Assembly: GCA_016213335.1 (NCBI GenBank)
Contig: JACRAQ010000103.1
Location: forward strand, 1-42,942
Length of the DNA: 42,942 bases
Reading direction: 5' to 3'
DNA from: Nitrosomonadales bacterium
GTDB taxonomy: Bacteria; Pseudomonadota; Gammaproteobacteria; Burkholderiales; Gallionellaceae
In this document: one piece after another, positions 1 through 7,628 of the stretch
Numbering within the stretch: the first letter of the stretch is position 1
Layout of the letters: each line of letters starts with the position of its first letter
The notes under the pieces: generated by a model
Databases searched by the model: none
The model's input: only the letters and a program-made list of their open reading frames with translations
Told to the model about the DNA's origin: nothing
Translations under genes and position numbers: made by a program

Positions 1-2
1 CC

Positions 3-1667
3 CCCACCGAAGCCGAGCTGGTCAGCCATCGCCTGATGCTGCGCGCCGGTTACATCAGGAAGCTGGCGAGCGGGTTATATACCTGGATGCCGCTCGGCCT
101 GCGCGTGCTGCGCAAAGTGGAAAACATCGTGCGCGAGGAGATGGACAGGAGCGGCGGCATCGAGCTGCTGATGCCCGCCGTGCAGCCAGCGGAACTGTGG
201 CAGGAGACCGGGCGCTGGGACGTGTTCGGCCCGCAGATGCTGAAAATCCGGGATCGCCACGACAATCTTTTCTGTTTCGGCCCCACCCACGAAGAGGTCA
301 TCACCGACATCGCGCGGCGCGAAATAAAGAGCTACCGCCAACTGCCGCTGAATTTCTACCAGATCCAGACCAAATTCCGCGACGAGGTGCGGCCCCGCTT
401 CGGCGTGATGCGCGCGCGCGAATTCGTGATGAAGGACGCTTACTCCTTTCATGCAAGCTACGATTGCCTGGAACAGACTTATCGCGTCATGCACGAAACC
501 TACAGCCGCATCTTCACCCGCCTCGGCCTGCAGTTCCGCGCCGTTGCGGCGGATACCGGGGCCATCGGCGGCAGCGGCTCGCACGAGTTCCACGTGCTGG
601 CGGATTCCGGCGAGGATGCACTGGCTTACTGCCCCGCTTCCGATTACGCCGCGAACGTGGAAATGGCGGAAGCGGTGGCGCCGCAAGCCGCTTCCCCCGC
701 ACATCTGGAAACAATGGTGAAAACCATTACCCCCGGGCAGAAGACCATCGAGGAAGTTGCGGCTTTCCTGAATGTTGCACCGCAAAAAGTGCTGAAATCC
801 ATCGCCGTGATTGACAGTGAAGGCAACTTTGTATTGCTGCTGCTGCGCGGGGATCATACGCTGAACGAGCTCAAGACCAGTAAGGTGCTGGGCAGCTTCC
901 GTTTTGCGGGGGACGAAGAAATCCAGCAGAACATGGGCTGCCGCCCCGGGTACATCGGGCCGGTTAACGCCGCCGTACGCATTCTGGCCGACCGCAGCGC
1001 CGCTGCGCTGGATAATTTTGTCTGCGGCGCCAATGACGACGGCTTCCACTATACGGGTGCCAACTTCGGGCGCGACATCCCTCTGGACGAGGCAAACGTG
1101 CATGATATGCGCAATGTCATCAGCGGCGACCCCAGCCCGGATGGCATGGGCCATCTGGAGCTGTGCCGCGGCATCGAGGTCGGCCACATCTTCCAGCTGC
1201 GCACCAAATACTCGGAAGCGCTCAAGGCCACCTTCCTGAACGAGAGTGGCCAGGCGCAAGCGATGGAAATGGGCTGTTACGGCATCGGCGTATCTCGCAT
1301 CGTTGCCGCCGCCATCGAGCAGAATTACGACGAGCGCGGCATCGCCCTGCCCGCCGCGATGGCCCCGTTCGCGGTCGCCATCGCCCCCATCGGGATCAAT
1401 AAAAGTGCGGCGGTGCGCAAAGCGGCGGAGAAGATTTATGCGGAGCTTGCCGCAGCAGGCGTCGAAGTATTGCTGGATGACCGCGACGAGCGCCCCGGCG
1501 TGATGTTCGCCGACCTGGAGCTGATCGGCGTCCCGCACCGCATCGTGATCGGCGAGCGCGGCCTGAAAGAAGGCACCGTGGAATACAAGGGGCGGCGCGA
1601 CTTGGAAGCACAACCGATACCCTTGCAAGATATCGCCAAGCTCGTACAATCCAGACTATGCAACTGA
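3..1667 (+). CDS. proS: Prolyl-tRNA synthetase, 5' end cut by window
   Basis: Charges tRNA-Pro with proline in the cytoplasm. The frame is open from base 3, and codons before the first ATG (base 36) read like the usual ProRS N-terminus ([20 protein letters not shown]), so about 15 residues lie outside the window. Class II core elements follow: [22 protein letters not shown], and the motif 2 region around [18 protein letters not shown] long insert between the core motifs (roughly residues 220-390) fits the INS/YbaK-like editing domain that removes Ala-tRNA-Pro in bacterial ProRS. The C-terminal anticodon-binding domain includes [21 protein letters not shown]. Length (about 554 codons visible) fits the bacterial-type enzyme of around 570. 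The last 10 bases overlap the next gene, so the two are probably co-transcribed. Confidence 0.97.
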   Translation, partial: PTEAELVSHRLMLRAGYIRKLASGLYTWMPLGLRVLRKVENIVREEMDRSGGIELLMPAVQPAELWQETGRWDVFGPQMLKIRDRHDNLFCFGPTHEEVITDIARREIKSYRQLPLNFYQIQTKFRDEVRPRFGVMRAREFVMKDAYSFHASYDCLEQTYRVMHETYSRIFTRLGLQFRAVAADTGAIGGSGSHEFHVLADSGEDALAYCPASDYAANVEMAEAVAPQAASPAHLETMVKTITPGQKTIEEVAAFLNVAPQKVLKSIAVIDSEGNFVLLLLRGDHTLNELKTSKVLGSFRFAGDEEIQQNMGCRPGYIGPVNAAVRILADRSAAALDNFVCGANDDGFHYTGANFGRDIPLDEANVHDMRNVISGDPSPDGMGHLELCRGIEVGHIFQLRTKYSEALKATFLNESGQAQAMEMGCYGIGVSRIVAAAIEQNYDERGIALPAAMAPFAVAIAPIGINKSAAVRKAAEKIYAELAAAGVEVLLDDRDERPGVMFADLELIGVPHRIVIGERGLKEGTVEYKGRRDLEAQPIPLQDIAKLVQSRLCN

Positions 1668-2311
1668 CCCGGAACCATTATCCATCCCGCTTCATGCTGC
1701 CGCTGCTGGCGGCCGGACTGCTGTTTTCCTCTGCGGCGCAGGGCGGCGCACAGGACTACCAAGCCCTTTCAGCCAGCGTGCGCAGTGTGTTGCACCGCGC
1801 CGTTTCGGATCACGCCGCATCAAGATCCGCCTTCGGCTCGCAACAGGAAGCCAGCGCTTGGCTGAACGTCATATCGCGCCATCTGGAAAAGCGCATCCCG
1901 GATGCCACCTCGCGCATGGACTTTCTCAACACCGTGCATTTCGAAGCCACACGCGCAGGACTGGACCCGCAGATGGTGCTCGGGCTGATCGAAGTGGAAA
2001 GCGGTTTCCGGAAATATGCCGTTTCCAGAGCGGGCGCGCGCGGCTATATGCAGGTCATGCCATTCTGGGTAAAGGAAATCGGCACCAGCGGCGACAACCT
2101 GTTCCACTTGCGCACCAACCTGCGCTATGGCTGCGCCATCCTGCGCCACTATCTGAAAATGGAGAACGGCGATCTCTACCTTGCACTGGGCCGCTACAAC
2201 GGCAGCTTTGGCAGGCCAGAATACCCCAACTTGGTACTCACCGCTTGGTACAAATACCGGGACACCGCCCGCCGCGCCGACACCCAGAATATCACCCCCT
2301 CTACAGGTTAA
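1658..2311 (+). CDS. Lytic transglycosylase, SLT domain
   Basis: Predicted exported murein-cleaving enzyme of 217 residues. An N-terminal hydrophobic stretch (about residues 12-28, [17 protein letters not shown]) looks like a signal peptide. The catalytic SLT domain covers about 95-200: the Glu-Ser pair at 114-115 ([15 protein letters not shown]) is the expected catalytic glutamate motif, followed by [12 protein letters not shown] and, further on, ALGRYNGS. These match the Slt70/MltC-type family fold. It overlaps the end of proS by 10 bases. In betaproteobacteria a transglycosylase directly after proS is a familiar arrangement, but no functional link between the two is implied. The precise subfamily is not assigned. 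Confidence 0.88.
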   Translation: MQLTRNHYPSRFMLPLLAAGLLFSSAAQGGAQDYQALSASVRSVLHRAVSDHAASRSAFGSQQEASAWLNVISRHLEKRIPDATSRMDFLNTVHFEATRAGLDPQMVLGLIEVESGFRKYAVSRAGARGYMQVMPFWVKEIGTSGDNLFHLRTNLRYGCAILRHYLKMENGDLYLALGRYNGSFGRPEYPNLVLTAWYKYRDTARRADTQNITPSTG

Positions 2312-2571
2312 AGAAGCGGAGTTGCCGTTTATCCAGACAGGTCATGCTGGAGAGGCTGAAGACAAAGAATTGAGGGGTTGCGTTCGAATTGGACGATACA
2401 TATTGCTGACACGGGAAAAACAAATCGAGCACGGTTCCTTCTCCTCTTCTTTTTTTCCTCCTTTTTTTCACTGTAGCGGGGTTAAGTAAATCGGGCAATA
2501 GGTATGATCAACCGGATCTGCCGCATAAAGCGACAGAAGGCTGGGTGCCTTGAACTTTGGGCCTCAAAAGC

Positions 2572-2898
2572 ATGAATGAATCAATCGTAATCGCATTAAT
2601 TGGTGTCGCTGGCGCAGTCATTGGCTCGATCGCAACGGTCGCAGTTCAGTGGCTCTCTCACTACCTTCAAGAAAGCGCTGCGGCAAAACGAGACAAGCCT
2701 CGAAAAGACCTCCTGTTGGAAATGCTGCGGTTACCGAAGTATCAATGGCGCGAGCTTAAAACGCTCATGCACGTAATCGGCTCCGATGAAGAAACCACAA
2801 AGAGGCTCCTGCTTGAGGTGGGTGCTCGTGCATCGGAAGACGGCCAGTCCCTATGGGGTTTAATCGAACGCAACCCGCTGCCAAAAGACAAAGCATGA
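2572..2898 (+). CDS. Small membrane-anchored protein of unknown function, cassette-like
   Basis: A 108-residue protein of no family I recognise. Its N-terminus has one clear membrane segment (about residues 4-26, VIALIGVAGAVIGSIATVAV) followed by a charged cytoplasmic region rich in Lys, Arg, Glu and Leu. An in-frame TTG at 2557 could add five residues; ATG 2572 is preferred although neither has a strong Shine-Dalgarno sequence. The stop codon is one base before an attC-like site (2900-2971), which is how integron gene cassettes are built: one promoterless gene and its recombination site. Base composition is lower in GC than the flanking proS and htpG regions. The function is unknown. Confidence 0.6.
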   Translation: MNESIVIALIGVAGAVIGSIATVAVQWLSHYLQESAAAKRDKPRKDLLLEMLRLPKYQWRELKTLMHVIGSDEETTKRLLLEVGARASEDGQSLWGLIERNPLPKDKA

Positions 2899-2899
2899 G

Positions 2900-2971
2900 G
2901 CCCAACAAGCCATTCCAGCGTACCGTCAAAAAACTACGCTTTTTGCCGTCCGCTGAATTCAAACGTTGCCA
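2900..2971 (+). repeat. attC-like integron recombination site
   Basis: This 72-base segment between two small genes has the parts of an attC site in order. R'' is GCCCAAC (2900-2906). L'' lies in AAGCCATTCCAGCG and L' in CGCTGAATTCAAACG, which are imperfectly complementary to each other. The centre is variable, with A5/T5 runs able to pair. R' at 2965-2971 is GTTGCCA and fits the GTTRRRY consensus only partly. The next gene starts at the last base of the site, as in gene cassettes. No integron integrase is visible, so if real this is an attC cluster without integrase, or the edge of a larger array. The identification is by eye. Confidence 0.6.
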
Positions 2972-3435
2972 TGACTAAGCGAAGCAACTGGGACGAAGTA
3001 GCTCGAAAACAACGAGCCCAAAGGCACGGAACATCTTATGCCTATGACGAATTGCCCCCTGCTGGTTCGTGGGCTGACCAACAGCGAATCCTAGCTCGCA
3101 AGAAAAAATCAAAGAAGAAGGCTCCGGCAAGTGGCTTGAAAAACAAAGGTGTAATCTTGCGGCAGCCGGGAAACCACCCCCTCTCCAAGTGCCCGCTCTG
3201 TGGAACCCTTGCGGGCAAGATGGAACACCACAAATGTAAGACCCCAAAAAACGCCAAGACTACTGCTCAAAGAAAATTGAAAGCCGCAGTGCGCATAGTA
3301 AATTTGTCAAAAGCAGTTGTTGGGTTAGATCAAATAGTTGAAGACAAAAAATCCGGAGAAAAACTTATCAAGTTAGACCAGCGAGGAAGAGTTCTTAAAA
3401 AACCTATTCCCGTTCTTGTTAAGAAGCCCGCCTAA
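2971..3435 (+). CDS. Basic zinc-ribbon-like protein of unknown function
   Basis: A 154-residue, very lysine-rich protein that I do not recognise. A Lys-rich stretch near 44-52 (RKKKSKKKAP) precedes a possible metal-binding knuckle at about 74-90 (CPLCGTLAGKMEHHKC): CxxC, then His-His-x-Cys. The C-terminal third (about 100-154) is basic without clear motifs. The composition suggests nucleic-acid binding, which is inference only. The start codon overlaps the last base of the attC-like site, so the gene looks like an integron cassette. It is followed at once by a GC-rich hairpin. Confidence 0.6.
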   Translation: MTKRSNWDEVARKQRAQRHGTSYAYDELPPAGSWADQQRILARKKKSKKKAPASGLKNKGVILRQPGNHPLSKCPLCGTLAGKMEHHKCKTPKNAKTTAQRKLKAAVRIVNLSKAVVGLDQIVEDKKSGEKLIKLDQRGRVLKKPIPVLVKKPA

Positions 3436-3459
3436 GGCGGAACGCTTGCGGTTCCGCCT
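3435..3459 (+). terminator. Hairpin at gene end, no U tract
   Basis: A perfect 9-bp stem (AGGCGGAAC / GTTCCGCCT) with a 7-base loop begins at the last base of the preceding stop codon. There is no run of T after it, so it is a weak candidate for intrinsic termination; it may instead protect the mRNA 3' end. Confidence 0.4.
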
Positions 3460-3534
3460 AATGGCTTTCGATGAACACAAAAGGGTGTGAACATTGCTTT
3501 CAAAACATCGTCCACCCACTAAAGTGGTCGAGTT

Positions 3535-3636
3535 CGGAACATTCCCGAATCACGTATGCGCCAGTGAATGAACATGGTTGAGTAATTTTCCAAGGCTTGC
3601 CTCTGCCGTTTTAGGTCATAAGCCGCTTGCAGATTG
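3535..3636 (-). pseudogene. Decayed 3' fragment of a higA antitoxin gene
   Basis: On the minus strand this stretch matches the last third of the intact higA copy at 5935-6231, through its stop codon and about ten bases beyond. Only scattered substitutions and one missing base separate the two. It reads LNLQAAYDLK in the same frame as the intact gene, then shifts out of frame at the single-base deletion. Homology stops at about 3636, twenty bases before the left end of the IS3 element. The rest of this copy is not found on the other side of the IS, so the fragment was not simply split by that insertion. Confidence 0.8.
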
Positions 3637-3719
3637 AGTGAGCTAAAGGGGCCGTGGTGAACTGACCCGGGTATTTCGGACACATTTAAGTGGAGTCACA
3701 ATACACTTGGAGGTATCGG

Positions 3720-4046
3720 ATGGGCAAGGAAAGAAGAGCGGTCAATCCTGAACGGATCAGGCAGAGATTCAGTCGTGAATTCAAGCTGGAAGCCGTGCGT
3801 TTGTTGGAACGTGGCGAAAAACCTGCAACACAACTGGCGGCAGAACTGGGCATACCCCGCAACCGGCTTTACAAATGGCAGAAGGATCTGAAGGTCAAAG
3901 GGCAGGGAGCGTTTCAGGGGTCGGGGCGCAAGCCGTTGGAACAGCATAGCGAAGTGGAACGGCTCAAGGCCGAGCTGAAACGGGTGACGGAAGAACGTGA
4001 CATCCTAAAAAAGGCCGCAGCGTACTTTGCCAAGGAACTCAAGTGA
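3720..4046 (+). CDS. IS3-family transposase OrfA
   Basis: A DNA-binding helix-turn-helix protein of 108 residues that recognises the IS ends. The N-terminal half has the HTH (FSREFKLEAVRLLERGEK, then AAELGIPRNRLYKWQKDL). The C-terminal half is a leucine-zipper-like coiled coil (EVERLKAELKRVTEERDIL). ATG 3720 is chosen because GGAGG lies about 8 bases upstream; an in-frame GTG at 3690 has no such site. The 3' end carries a slippery heptamer, so part of the translation should continue into OrfB to give the OrfAB transposase. Confidence 0.93.
   Translation: MGKERRAVNPERIRQRFSREFKLEAVRLLERGEKPATQLAAELGIPRNRLYKWQKDLKVKGQGAFQGSGRKPLEQHSEVERLKAELKRVTEERDILKKAAAYFAKELK
4007..4013 (+). promoter_or_regulatory. 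Programmed -1 frameshift site A AAA AAG
   Basis: The heptamer A AAA AAG is in phase with OrfA (codons AAA 4008-4010, AAG 4011-4013). A -1 slip puts the ribosome in the frame of OrfB. This is the canonical IS3-family signal, as in IS911, and lies 33 bases before the OrfA stop. Confidence 0.85.
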
Positions 4047-4903
4047 AGTACGCGTTCATCCGGAAACACGAGAACGAGTTCCGAGTAAGTCGCATGTGTG
4101 GCGTGATGCAGGTCTCCCGTAGCGGCTACTATGCCTGGTGCGGGCGGCCCGCGAAGAGCGATGCACAGAACAAACAATTGCTGTCACAGATACGGCGCGT
4201 GCACATGCAATCGCGGCAGGCCTATGGGGCGAAGAAGACCTGGCTGGCCCTGAATGCCCAAGGGATTGCCTGCGGCAAACACCGTGTGGCACGGATACGC
4301 AAGCAGGCTGGGATCGAGGCAAGACGCAAACGGCGTTTCAGGCTGACCGTCGAGAACCATGCCACCGCGCCTGCTGCGCCCAACCTGGTGCAGCAGCGAT
4401 TTCAGACAGCGCAGGCCAACAGCATCTGGGTCGGCGACATGACGTTCATCCGCACCCGGCAGGGATGGTTACACGTGGCGGTATTGCTGGACTTGTACTC
4501 ACGCCGGGTTATCGGCTGGTCGATGAGCGAGCGCCCCGACCTGGCCTTGATAATGAATGCGCTCGATATGGCATTGGAACAACGCCGGCCGAAGGCGGGC
4601 TTGATACACCATACCGATCAAGGGCCGCTCTATGCGGCGCGGAAGTATCGTGAGAGGATGGCGGCGCATGGCATTCGGCCGAGCATGAGCGCCAAGGGCA
4701 ACGCGTACGATAATGCGGTGGCGGAAAGCTTCTTCGGTAACCTGAAGAACGAAGTGATTCACCATTGCGACTTCGAGAGCCGCGATGCGGCGAGGGTGGC
4801 AATATTCGATTACATCGAGCTGTTCTATAACCGTAGCCGGATGCATCAATCGCTCGGTTATGCCAGTCCGGTGGAGTTTGAACGGGAAAGAGGAGTTGCT
4901 TAA
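4043..4903 (+). CDS. IS3-family transposase OrfB, DDE domain
   Basis: Catalytic part of the transposase, 286 residues, starting at a GTG that overlaps the OrfA stop by four bases. An N-terminal HTH_21-type segment precedes the rve/DDE integrase fold. The three acidic residues are visible: Asp in VGDMTFIRTRQGWLHVA, Asp in HHTDQGPLY, and Glu in NAYDNAVAESFFGNLKNE. The C-terminus (FYNRSRMHQSLGYASPVEFE) is typical of the family. The working enzyme is expected to be the OrfAB frameshift product. No stop or frameshift disrupts the frame. Confidence 0.95.
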   Translation: MKYAFIRKHENEFRVSRMCGVMQVSRSGYYAWCGRPAKSDAQNKQLLSQIRRVHMQSRQAYGAKKTWLALNAQGIACGKHRVARIRKQAGIEARRKRRFRLTVENHATAPAAPNLVQQRFQTAQANSIWVGDMTFIRTRQGWLHVAVLLDLYSRRVIGWSMSERPDLALIMNALDMALEQRRPKAGLIHHTDQGPLYAARKYRERMAAHGIRPSMSAKGNAYDNAVAESFFGNLKNEVIHHCDFESRDAARVAIFDYIELFYNRSRMHQSLGYASPVEFERERGVA

Positions 4904-5083
4904 TTGGGGTGTCCGAAATACCCGGGTCAGTTCATGGTCAAATTTTTTTCAGCCACACCCGCTACATCGCCTCACGCAAAAGAACAAATCGAGCTGTTTT
5001 TCAAAACGCATCAGCTACTGGCTTGATCATAGCGTCTATCCTTCGTGAAGCATTCATAATACCTGCACCCCAGTTATTTCATG

Positions 5084-5614
5084 TTAATCAAGGTACCCCC
5101 ATTTATCCCCTTCAAAGTAATATGTCGGGCGACCGAATGGAGGCAAGGCAATATAAAATATGCTGTGAAATTCAGGCCCCGATATATACTTGAATGAAGA
5201 GAATATGAGTGTGTACTTTGCATCGGGTATATGGTCAATAAAGACCGGCACGAGCTCATCGAGTTTCTCAGGGTATCGTTGATATTTTTGGTTGAATGCC
5301 TTGATAGCTGTAACGAGCGTCTCAGCACGACTTCTTGCAATCTGGTTATTAGCCCAGTTCAGAACAAAGACCAGTAAGACTGCTCCCAGAAAGATGGCTA
5401 CGCGCTTATAACCACGGCTTTTCTGTTCAGGGTTTTTGCTGAGTGCGGCACGAGGCAAGGACACAAATAGCATCCACAAACCAACGAGCGTTGCTACTAC
5501 ACCCTGATTGGCGATAAAAGCGTCAAAGACAATTAGCACCCCCGCCCATGCGAAATTTTTTGTTGTTAGGTTAATCTTCAAGTTGTCTTGTATAAAATCC
5601 GATTCTGTTATCAC
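5084..5614 (-). CDS. Membrane protein with pseudopilin-like tail
   Basis: A 176-residue protein of unknown function. Two hydrophobic segments (about 22-54, FAWAGVLIVFDAFIANQGVV onward, and about 72-90, VAIFLGAVLLVFVLNW) precede a soluble part. That part, with AETLVTAIKAFNQKYQRYPE and LDELVPVFI, resembles the periplasmic part of type II secretion pseudopilins of the GspG kind. It lacks a prepilin peptidase site at its N-terminus, so it is not a normal pseudopilin. Its ATG overlaps the stop of the upstream gene (ATGA), indicating translational coupling. It ends about 150 bases from the IS3 element. Confidence 0.65.
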   Translation of the reverse strand: MITESDFIQDNLKINLTTKNFAWAGVLIVFDAFIANQGVVATLVGLWMLFVSLPRAALSKNPEQKSRGYKRVAIFLGAVLLVFVLNWANNQIARSRAETLVTAIKAFNQKYQRYPEKLDELVPVFIDHIPDAKYTLIFSSFKYISGPEFHSIFYIALPPFGRPTYYFEGDKWGYLD

Positions 5615-5880
5615 GATTCGCGAATAAACTTCTCTGCTTCATCGCGACTGATGGATTCCCATGGGGCATAAAGTCCGATACGCAAATACGATTCACCGTC
5701 GGGTTGGTCTACTCGCGTCACCCATACACGAAATAGCGCGCCTACTGGCTTGGATCTTCGCATAGCTTGTGAACACCAGACGCGATAAGTTTCCTTGAAT
5801 TGCCCGTCTATCGGACGTACCCGCACCTTGCTGGAAGAAGGTTCTCCGGGATTCAGGAAGGTTTCTACGATGATCTGCAT
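5611..5880 (-). CDS. Hypothetical protein, 89 residues
   Basis: An unrecognised small soluble protein with no signal peptide or membrane segment. It contains a beta-rich stretch (PVGALFRVWVTRVDQ, then ESYLRIGLYAPWESISRDEA). It overlaps the downstream membrane-protein gene by four bases and lies about 55 bases downstream of higA on the same strand. It may therefore be the third gene of a four-gene transcript starting at the higBA promoter. Coupling to the next gene suggests the two products act together, but no function can be given. Confidence 0.55.
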   Translation of the reverse strand: MQIIVETFLNPGEPSSSKVRVRPIDGQFKETYRVWCSQAMRRSKPVGALFRVWVTRVDQPDGESYLRIGLYAPWESISRDEAEKFIRES

Positions 5881-5934
5881 TTGATTGTCGTTGTACCACC
5901 AATACTAAATGGACAGGTTCGGAACATTCCTGAA

Positions 5935-6231
5935 TTACGCATGCGCCAGCGAATGAACATGGTTGAGCAACTTTCCAAGGCTGGCCTCTGCCGTTTTAAG
6001 ATCATAAGCCGCTTGCAGATTGAGCCAGTACTGCGGCGTCTGCTCAAAGGCGCGTCCGAACAGCAGCGCCAGTTCAGCTGTCACCGGACGTGTACCCTTG
6101 ATGATGTGCGAAATACGCATAGGCGAGACACCGATAGCGCGGGCAAACTCGGCCTGCGAGAGGTTTAATTCGCACAAGGTTTCGCTCAGATACTCTCCTG
6201 GATGGATTGCGGGCAGCCCTTTATTGGCCAT
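5935..6231 (-). CDS. higA: HigA-type antitoxin, XRE helix-turn-helix
   Basis: Antitoxin of a HigBA type II toxin-antitoxin pair, 98 residues. The N-terminus has the family signature IHPGEYLSETLCELNLSQ; the HTH follows (QAEFARAIGVSPMRISHIIK), then TAELALLFGRAFEQTPQYW, which is characteristic of HigA/VapI proteins. It should bind and neutralise the toxin encoded just upstream and repress the shared promoter. A strong AAGGAG lies about 6 bases before the ATG. Gene order is toxin first, antitoxin second, the usual order for hig loci. A decayed copy of its 3' end lies at 3535-3636. Confidence 0.92.
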   Translation of the reverse strand: MANKGLPAIHPGEYLSETLCELNLSQAEFARAIGVSPMRISHIIKGTRPVTAELALLFGRAFEQTPQYWLNLQAAYDLKTAEASLGKLLNHVHSLAHA

Positions 6232-6242
6232 GAAGTTTCTCC

Positions 6243-6524
6243 TTAATGGTAATCGGTGATCTCGACATCGTAAGCATCGCCGTGCTCAAAACGGAAACAC
6301 ACGCGCCATTGGTCGTTGATGCGTATACTCCACTGCCCGGCCCGATCATGAGACAAAGCCTCAAGCCGGTTTGACGGCGGGAGACGCAAGTCCTCAATAC
6401 GCGTGGCGGCACCCAGTTGCGTTAATCGCATCGCTGCACGTTTGAGAATGTCTGGAGGAAATCGCCGCGATTTTCCCGAGGCAAAGAACTGCTCCGTCTC
6501 TGTGCTGGCGAAACTTCGTATCAT
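6243..6524 (-). CDS. higB: HigB-type toxin, RelE superfamily
   Basis: A 93-residue protein of the RelE/HigB mRNA-interferase fold, expected to cleave mRNA in the ribosome. Recognisable elements are FASTETEQFFASGKSRRFP, the central KRAAMRLTQLGAA and LRLPPSNRLEAL, and the C-terminal RINDQWRVCFRFEHGDAYDVEITDYH. This follows the family pattern in which a basic Arg and a C-terminal His-type residue are functionally important. It is followed 11 bases later by higA. The promoter sits so close that the transcript may begin at or near the ATG (see the promoter entry). Confidence 0.92.
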   Translation of the reverse strand: MIRSFASTETEQFFASGKSRRFPPDILKRAAMRLTQLGAATRIEDLRLPPSNRLEALSHDRAGQWSIRINDQWRVCFRFEHGDAYDVEITDYH

Positions 6525-6530
6525 GTCAAA

Positions 6531-6559
6531 ACTATAAACAAATAGTTTATGTTGGTCAA
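6531..6559 (-). promoter_or_regulatory. higBA promoter with operator palindrome in its spacer
   Basis: On the minus strand TTGACC (6559-6554) and TATAGT (6536-6531) are separated by exactly 17 bases, a good sigma-70 promoter. Its spacer and -10 contain a dyad, ATAAAC-5-GTTTAT (top strand 6534-6550), overlapping a second dyad AAACTA-8-TAGTTT. This is the expected place for HigA to bind and autorepress. The -10 ends only seven bases before the higB ATG at 6524, so the predicted start point is at or next to the A of the ATG. Confidence 0.7.
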
Positions 6560-6648
6560 GTCAAAATAGTGGCCAAGCTCAAATTACTCTGTCACAGTCG
6601 CTTCCGGCACCTTGTGTAACAATAACAGGCTACGATTTGCGCCTCACT

Positions 6649-7047
6649 ATGTCATTTTCTCTGAAAGAGCTCACGCGGCCGTGGAAACTGTTCACCCTTG
6701 GTATCGGTATCGGTCTGCTGATATGGGGTTCGTTCTATTACGCCGCTCCTGATTGGGATATTCCGATCAGCCTAATCATGGCGTTCTTCGCTTATCTATC
6801 GGCGGGCTGGTCAATGCATGTCATGGTCGAGCGAAGATGGCATAATTTCCCCTTGATGATCTTTGCAACCTGGTGGGCTGTGGATGGCTGCTATTCGCTT
6901 TACTGGTATTTCAAGAACCCCGTTGCACTGGAACTCATGCGTGCGGCAAATGCGCCTGCCTCATTGAGCCTGTATTGGATGTGCGGTATGGTGTGGTTCT
7001 GGAACGGTTCATTGAGGGAGCTTGCCGCAAGGCTTGACCGCAAGTGA
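6649..7047 (+). CDS. Small integral membrane protein, unknown
   Basis: A 132-residue protein with about four hydrophobic segments: FTLGIGIGLLIWGSFYYAA; PISLIMAFFAYLSAGWSMHV; FPLMIFATWWAVDGCYSLYW; and ASLSLYWMCGMVWFWNGSL. It is rich in Trp and Tyr. An upstream in-frame TTG at 6637 would add four residues; ATG 6649 is preferred. No family is recognised and the neighbours do not suggest a role. Confidence 0.65.
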   Translation: MSFSLKELTRPWKLFTLGIGIGLLIWGSFYYAAPDWDIPISLIMAFFAYLSAGWSMHVMVERRWHNFPLMIFATWWAVDGCYSLYWYFKNPVALELMRAANAPASLSLYWMCGMVWFWNGSLRELAARLDRK

Positions 7048-7155
7048 TACTCGAACTCAACCAAAGGTACCGGCAAGTGAGCACGCGGGGCTTGAAATCG
7101 CCCTGCAAGAGGGAATGTGGGAAATGAGACTGTCGCTTTCATCCGTAATGGCCGA

Positions 7156-7608
7156 ATGAATAAACTTACCGATAGCCTGGCCTTGCTGGCAGTCACCGCC
7201 TGGGCGGGCGGGCTGTGGGGAATAGGTTATGTGGCCGTGCCGATATTGTTCCGGGCACAACCGGACAGGGTGCTGGCCGGGCACCTGGCCGGCCAGATGC
7301 TCGCCACGATTGCCTACATCGGCTTGGGCTGCGCCTGTTATCTGCTGGCGTATTACCTGGGCAGAGCCGGCAGGGCGGCATTCAAACAGGCCGTGTTCTG
7401 GATAGTTCTGGCCATGCTGCTGCTGGCCATTGCGCAGCTCGTCCTCCAGCCCATCATGGTGGAGCTCAAGACGCAGGCATTGCCCGCCGAAGTGATGAAG
7501 AGCGCGCTCGCCGACCGCTTCCGGAAATTGCACGGCCTTGCCAGCATCCTTTACCTCGTGCAGAGCCTGCTGGGGGCCGTGCTGGCGCTGAAAGCAAGGC
7601 AGCGCTGA
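7156..7608 (+). CDS. DUF4149 family membrane protein
   Basis: A 150-residue integral membrane protein resembling the DUF4149 (TMEM205-like) family. Visible features are the start LALLAVTAWAGGLWGIGYVA with a following PILF, and four likely membrane segments. The family motif DRFRKLHGLASILYLVQSLL lies near the C-terminus. ATG 7156 is taken as start because the family begins just before the first membrane helix; an in-frame ATG at 7117 would add 13 residues of poor quality. It converges with htpG, their ends being about 20 bases apart. Function unknown. Confidence 0.75.
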   Translation: MNKLTDSLALLAVTAWAGGLWGIGYVAVPILFRAQPDRVLAGHLAGQMLATIAYIGLGCACYLLAYYLGRAGRAAFKQAVFWIVLAMLLLAIAQLVLQPIMVELKTQALPAEVMKSALADRFRKLHGLASILYLVQSLLGAVLALKARQR

Positions 7609-7628
7609 TTCCGGCCATCCCGGCATGA

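Larger units (their letters stand above)
3658..4934 (+). mobile_element. Complete IS3-family insertion sequence
   Basis: A 1277-bp element bounded by perfect 26-bp inverted repeats (3658-3683 and 4909-4934). They begin TGAACTGACC and end with the complementary GGTCAGTTCA, with the TG...CA termini usual for IS3. It is flanked by a 3-bp direct repeat TGG (3655-3657 and 4935-4937), the expected target duplication. Inside are two overlapping transposase frames with a programmed frameshift site. Perfect ends, intact frames and an intact duplication suggest a recent, potentially active insertion. Confidence 0.95.

Noticed and set aside
75-1649. Minus-strand open frame of 524 codons
   Set aside because: Antisense to proS with composition typical of a reverse frame. 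No domain or ribosome binding site supports it.
2430-2480. Polypyrimidine tract with T7 runs as a terminator of the transglycosylase gene
   Set aside because: No stem-loop precedes the T runs, so an intrinsic terminator cannot be supported; it is only an AT-rich, low-complexity stretch.
4935-5083. Search for the other half of the decayed higA gene right of the IS3 element
   Set aside because: No similarity to the 5' half of higA was found there, so the IS did not split an otherwise complete copy.
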